In this document: positions 5,265 through 8,015 of the stretch, piece by piece | How positions within the stretch are numbered: position 1 is the first letter of the stretch | Layout: each line of letters opens with the position of its first letter | Source of the DNA: Halovenus sp. | Lineage (GTDB): Archaea; Halobacteriota; Halobacteria; Halobacteriales; Haloarculaceae | NCBI GenBank assembly: GCA_003551945.1 | Contig: PUNZ01000087.1 | Location: 1-8,015, forward strand | Reading direction: 5' to 3' | Length of the DNA: 8,015 bases | Translations under genes and position numbers: made by a program | Notes under the pieces: model-generated | The model's input: the letters and a program-made list of their open reading frames with translations, nothing else | The model's database searches: none | What the model was told of the DNA's origin: nothing

Positions 5265-5279
5265 GGTTGTGAGGTTCGC

Positions 5280-6638
5280 TCAGTATTTCTCGAGGTAGCG
5301 GTCAATCTCCCAGTCGGAGACTTCGACAAGGTATTCGCCGAACTCTTCGGATTTGGCTTCGACGAATTTCTCGGAGATGTGTGGGCCGAGCGCTTCGAGA
5401 ACAGCCTCGTCCTCTTCGAGTGCGTCGACTGCTTCGCCAAGGTTGGTTGGGAGGGTGTCGATGCCGTACTCGAGTCGTTTCTCTTCGTCGAACTCGTAGA
5501 TGTTCTCGCGAACTGGGTCTGGGCAGTCGAGGCCCTGCTCGATACCGTCAAGGCCGGCGTTAATGAGTGCGGCCAGTGCGAGGTATGGGTTACAGGATGG
5601 GTCAGGGAAGCGTGCCTCAATTCGTGAGGCTGCTGGGACGCGCGCGGCTGGTTTGCGGATAAGTGCCGAGCGGTTGACGTCGCTCCAGGCAACGTAGACT
5701 GGTGCTTCGTAGCCCGGAACAAGTCGTTTGTAGCTGTTGACCGTTGGGTTACAGACCGCAGCAAGTGCACCTGCGTGGTCGAGGATACCGGCAAGGAACT
5801 GCTTTGCCGTCTCGCTCAGGTTGAACTCGTCGTCGTCATCGTGGAAGGCGTTGTCGCCGTCCTCAGTGAACAGTGACAGGTGAGTGTGCATCCCGGAGCC
5901 GTTGATTCGTGGAATTGGCTTCGGCATAAACGTCGCGTGCAGGTCGTGCTGGGCCGCGATGGCGCGAACGACCGTTCGGAACGTGATGACGTTATCTGCG
6001 GTTGTCAACGCATCGTCGTATTTGAAATTGATTTCGTGCTGCCCCTCTGCAACCTCGTGGTGGCTTGCTTCGACGCTGAGACCCATCTCTTCGAGGCCGT
6101 AGATAATTTCGCCACGGACGTCCTCTGCGAGGTCTTTTGGTGCAAGGTCGAAATACCCACCAGCATCGTGAGTTGTGGTGGTCGCACGACCATTCTCATC
6201 TTCTTCAAAGAGGAAAAACTCTGGCTCTGGACCGGCGTTGACGGTGTAACCCATCTCTTCGGCGCGGTCGATTGCGTTTTTCAGGACACGGCGTGGGTCG
6301 CCCTCGAATGGCTCGCCCGTCGACGTGTTGATAACATCACAGATAAGTCGGGCGCTGGTGACACCGTCTTCCGAACTTCTCCATGGAAGGATAGCAAAGG
6401 TGTCTGGGTCCGGGGTCAGACGCATGTCGGATTCTTGAATCCGGACGAAACCGTCGATGGACGACCCATCGAAATAAATGCCTTCCTCAAACGCCTTCTC
6501 AGCCTGTGCGGCCGGGATTGAGACGTTCTTTGGTGTCCCCATAATATCGGTAAACTGGAGACGCAGGAAATCTACATCCTCGTCCTCGATAATTTCGAGG
6601 ACCTCTTTTGCTTCAGCAGATAGGTTTTCAGTTGTCAT
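5280..6638 (-). CDS. glnA: Glutamine synthetase type I (alpha-like)
   Basis: This enzyme makes glutamine from glutamate, ammonia and ATP, the entry point of ammonium assimilation; it forms a cytosolic dodecamer. The 452-residue protein carries all type I landmarks: FDGSSIDGF (56-64), metal-ligand region GPEPEFFLF (136-144), HHEVAEGQHEINF (193-205) with Glu195 and Glu202, GSGMHTHLSL (247-256), the NPTVNSYKRLVPGYEAPV flap (297-314) with Glu311, NRSALIR (322-328) and ARFPDPSCNPYLALA (342-356). Arg66 in GFVRI matches the Arg linked to glutamine feedback in alpha-type enzymes. The position of the bacterial adenylylation site reads ENIYEF, a Tyr in altered surroundings, so adenylylation is unlikely. 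The ATG at 6638 gives the usual N-terminus; the 23 in-frame codons upstream overlap the promoter. It is divergent from lrp. Confidence 0.97.
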   Translation of the reverse strand: MTTENLSAEAKEVLEIIEDEDVDFLRLQFTDIMGTPKNVSIPAAQAEKAFEEGIYFDGSSIDGFVRIQESDMRLTPDPDTFAILPWRSSEDGVTSARLICDVINTSTGEPFEGDPRRVLKNAIDRAEEMGYTVNAGPEPEFFLFEEDENGRATTTTHDAGGYFDLAPKDLAEDVRGEIIYGLEEMGLSVEASHHEVAEGQHEINFKYDDALTTADNVITFRTVVRAIAAQHDLHATFMPKPIPRINGSGMHTHLSLFTEDGDNAFHDDDDEFNLSETAKQFLAGILDHAGALAAVCNPTVNSYKRLVPGYEAPVYVAWSDVNRSALIRKPAARVPAASRIEARFPDPSCNPYLALAALINAGLDGIEQGLDCPDPVRENIYEFDEEKRLEYGIDTLPTNLGEAVDALEEDEAVLEALGPHISEKFVEAKSEEFGEYLVEVSDWEIDRYLEKY

Positions 6639-6670
6639 CTTTCGACACGTGATTGACTGTCCTGCGCGAA

Positions 6671-6677
6671 CTAAAAC
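6671..6677 (-). promoter_or_regulatory. TATA-like box of glnA
   Basis: On the minus strand this reads GTTTTAG, with its centre about 36 nt before the glnA ATG, predicting a leader of about 10 nt. It is flanked on both sides by TGCGC (6663-6667 and 6687-6691, 24 nt apart), and an ATGCAT palindrome (6680-6685) lies just upstream. A regulator could bind here and block or aid TATA recognition; that is inference. Confidence 0.45.
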
Positions 6678-6718
6678 CCATGCATAGTGCGCAATCCTTG
6701 CCATCAACGCAAAAAAGT

Positions 6719-6726
6719 GAATATTC
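6719..6726. promoter_or_regulatory. GAATATTC palindrome between the glnA and lrp promoters; candidate Lrp operator
   Basis: This perfect 8-bp AT-rich palindrome lies just upstream of the lrp TATA box and about 45 nt upstream of the glnA TATA box. Lrp/AsnC regulators bind short AT-rich palindromes, often near their own gene, so it is a reasonable candidate for autoregulation or glnA control. An 8-bp palindrome in AT-rich DNA can also occur by chance. Confidence 0.3.
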
Positions 6727-6728
6727 GT

Positions 6729-6740
6729 AAAATTATAAAG
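6729..6740 (+). promoter_or_regulatory. TATA box of lrp
   Basis: AAAATTATAAAG, with TTATAA at 6733-6738, is centred about 28 nt before the ATG at 6764. This predicts a transcript starting at or within a few bases of the start codon. It is the strongest TATA box in the window. Confidence 0.65.
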
Positions 6741-6763
6741 GGTGGAATGCGTCCAGTCGGTTG

Positions 6764-7219
6764 ATGACGTACGAAAATCTCGATGAAAAATTGGTCAATG
6801 AGCTACTTGGCGATGGTCGGGCCAGCCTCCGCAGTCTTGCCGAGGACCTTGATGTGTCGGTGACGACGGTCTCGAATCATCTCTCTGATCTTGAGGACGA
6901 CGGTATCATTCAGGGATATACGCCGAAAGTCGATTACGATGCACTTGGCTACGATGTGACTGCTATTTTGCAACTGAAAGTTGAGGGAAGTGCGCTTGTC
7001 GAAGTGACCGACACCCTCTCTCAACATGACCAGATGGTCAGCGTCTACGAGACGACCGGTGACCACGACATTATCGCTATCGGAAAGTTCCTCGATACCG
7101 ATGATATGAACGAGACAATCAAGGAACTGCTGACCGAGCCTGAAATCAAAGAATCAAACACGAGCGTCGTGCTCAACCCAGCGAAAGAACACGAACAGTT
7201 CGAACTTGACTTAGAGTAA
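6764..7219 (+). CDS. lrp: Lrp/AsnC family transcriptional regulator
   Basis: This is a 151-residue feast/famine regulator with an N-terminal helix-turn-helix at about 19-41 (LRSLAEDLDVSVTTVSNHLS), the wing GIIQGYTPKVD (47-57), and a C-terminal RAM ligand-binding and assembly domain at about 64-140 with the turn TTGDHDIIAIGKF (97-109). The length is normal. It closely resembles the Lrp I know beside glnA in other haloarchaea, where Lrp has been linked to glutamine synthetase and amino acid metabolism. The divergent arrangement here suggests that it controls glnA and its own gene. The ATG at 6764 is preferred to the TTG at 6761 because of TATA spacing and the homologue-like MTYENLD start. It converges on the helicase gene with a 23-nt gap. 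Confidence 0.95.
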   Translation: MTYENLDEKLVNELLGDGRASLRSLAEDLDVSVTTVSNHLSDLEDDGIIQGYTPKVDYDALGYDVTAILQLKVEGSALVEVTDTLSQHDQMVSVYETTGDHDIIAIGKFLDTDDMNETIKELLTEPEIKESNTSVVLNPAKEHEQFELDLE

Positions 7220-7229
7220 TCGAGCAGCG

Positions 7230-7244
7230 TTTCGGGTTTCTTTC
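7230..7244 (+). terminator. T-rich tract after lrp; likely transcription end
   Basis: The T-rich stretch TTTCGGGTTTCTTTC begins 11 nt after the lrp stop and reaches the stop codon of the convergent helicase gene. Archaeal RNA polymerase commonly terminates in T-rich tracts without a hairpin, so this is a plausible end for the lrp mRNA. No stem-loop is evident. Confidence 0.35.
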
Positions 7245-8015
7245 ACGTCGGTGAGTCTCTAGATTTCCAGAACTGTGACAGCTGTTGGTCAAGAAAGTCG
7301 GCAGTCATTCTGATAAACTCCTCTTGTTCATCGTCAGAGAGATAGCGGTGGACGCTGTGGCGGGCAGCTGGGACGTACCGTCGCCCGACAAACACACGGA
7401 CACCCACTTCGTCGCTTCCGCGAATAACCCGACCAATTGTCTGCCGGGCCCGCCGGACAGCGGGAACGGTGAGTGCATACTCAAATGCGTGTTCGTCTCC
7501 GAACGCATCGCCATACGCCCGCCTGACCGCTTTCACCCGCGGCGAGCCGATATTGACGAGTGGGATACCCACCACCGCACAGCAATGCAGCTTGTCGCCG
7601 TCGTAATCGACGCCCTCGGTTAGCGTTCCACGGGTGCTGGTGACAAGCACTTTCGAATCACCACCAAAAAATTCCTGTTTCAGCTCTTCCGTCCGCTCGT
7701 TTGAGGTGGCCTGGTCGAGCAACACTGGTTTGTCAACGGCATGTTCTAAATAGCGGGCTGCCCACTCGGCTTCCCGATAGTTGGGCATCGCAATGAGCAC
7801 ATTGCCTGGTGACCGCCCAAGTGTTCGGAGAATGTGGCCATACTCATCACGAGTCCGATTCCACGAGTTCGGGTCGGCATTTGCTGCTGGGCTACCTCGA
7901 TTTCGCGCGGTAAACGGTGTTGCATCAACCACCCAGCTTGCCCGATTCTCCTCGGGGAACGGCAGGCCGTAGCTTCGTTCTACGACTGGCCGTGTTTGCC
8001 GTAACGTTTCGAGGC
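7243..8015 (-). CDS. XPD/Rad3/DinG-type superfamily 2 DNA helicase, C-terminal part (runs off the window)
   Basis: The visible 256 or so residues are the C-terminal helicase half of an ATP-dependent DNA helicase of the XPD/DinG group. These enzymes unwind DNA 5' to 3' in repair or replication-linked processes. Reading continues without a stop through the right edge, including RSYGLPFPEENRASWVVDATPF, so the GTG at 7932 is not the true start. Motifs in order are the IV-like NVLIAMPNYREAEWAARYLE, motif V in STRGTLTEGVDYDGDKL, GIPLVNIGSPRVKAVRRAYG, and motif VI QTIGRVIRG with its arginines. After motif VI the text is VGVRVFVGRRY, where relatives usually have an Asp before the RR/KR. The Walker A/B motifs and any Fe-S cluster domain lie outside the window, so XPD-like and DinG-like origin cannot be separated. 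Confidence 0.92.
   Translation of the reverse strand, partial: LETLRQTRPVVERSYGLPFPEENRASWVVDATPFTARNRGSPAANADPNSWNRTRDEYGHILRTLGRSPGNVLIAMPNYREAEWAARYLEHAVDKPVLLDQATSNERTEELKQEFFGGDSKVLVTSTRGTLTEGVDYDGDKLHCCAVVGIPLVNIGSPRVKAVRRAYGDAFGDEHAFEYALTVPAVRRARQTIGRVIRGSDEVGVRVFVGRRYVPAARHSVHRYLSDDEQEEFIRMTADFLDQQLSQFWKSRDSPT

Noticed and set aside
5030..5794. A 254-codon minus-strand frame running from glnA into the L15e leader
   Set aside because: It is in a different frame from glnA on the same strand, is Ser/Thr/Arg-rich low complexity, and no family resemblance was seen.
5880..6521. A 213-codon plus-strand open frame inside glnA
   Set aside because: It is fully antisense to glnA, whose motifs are intact throughout; long antisense frames are common opposite codon-biased haloarchaeal genes.
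6646..6651. CACGTG palindrome just before glnA
   Set aside because: Only 6 bp, lies in the predicted leader or start-site region, and such palindromes are expected by chance; no partner site was seen.
1..8015. CRISPR array, insertion sequence, toxin-antitoxin or defence genes
   Set aside because: No spaced direct repeats, transposase-like protein, terminal inverted repeats or small toxin-antitoxin pairs were found; recognisable genes are housekeeping or lineage-conserved.

Overview
The window looks like a piece of a haloarchaeal (Halobacteria) chromosome. The evidence is the strongly acidic, Asp/Glu-rich soluble proteins, archaeal/eukaryal-type ribosomal proteins S8e and L15e, a haloarchaeal-type Lrp next to glnA, lineage-specific proteins of unknown function, and TATA-like boxes placed about 25-30 nt before start codons, as expected for leaderless transcripts. 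Base composition, judged by eye, is in the mid-50s to low-60s % GC, which is modest for the group. I cannot name the species.

Layout, left to right. A possible last fragment of an upstream gene (1-60) precedes an IMPACT/YigZ family protein (+, 130-726). This converges on uracil phosphoribosyltransferase upp (-, 808-1482) across a gap holding a long imperfect hairpin. upp is divergent from an acidic halobacterial protein of the type I recall as DUF5828 (+, 1622-2311). That gene converges on a 90-residue haloarchaeal protein of unknown function (-, 2337-2609). Next come a HIT-family nucleotide hydrolase/transferase (+, 2751-3173), convergent ribosomal protein S8e (-, 3191-3562), a two-gene unit of DUF2240 plus an unknown 126-residue protein (+, 3655-4484), convergent ribosomal protein L15e (-, 4492-5082), and type I glutamine synthetase glnA (-, 5280-6638). 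The Lrp/AsnC regulator (+, 6764-7219) is divergent from glnA and converges on the C-terminal part of an XPD/Rad3/DinG-type helicase that runs off the right edge.

The genes form alternating convergent and divergent pairs with short gaps (7 to 81 nt between convergent stops), so most units are single genes with their own promoter. The themes are housekeeping: nucleotide salvage (upp, HIT), translation (S8e, L15e, perhaps the IMPACT protein), nitrogen assimilation and its likely regulator (glnA, lrp), and DNA repair or helicase function. I see no mobile element, CRISPR array, rRNA, convincing tRNA or defence cassette.

No clearly new system is evident. The best candidates for a second look are the roughly 200-nt region before L15e, which has stacked inverted repeats, an 8-bp direct repeat at 10-bp period and a pairing that could mask the ribosome-binding site; the glnA-lrp control region; and the four proteins of unknown function. 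Promoter and terminator calls are by eye and are weaker than the gene calls.
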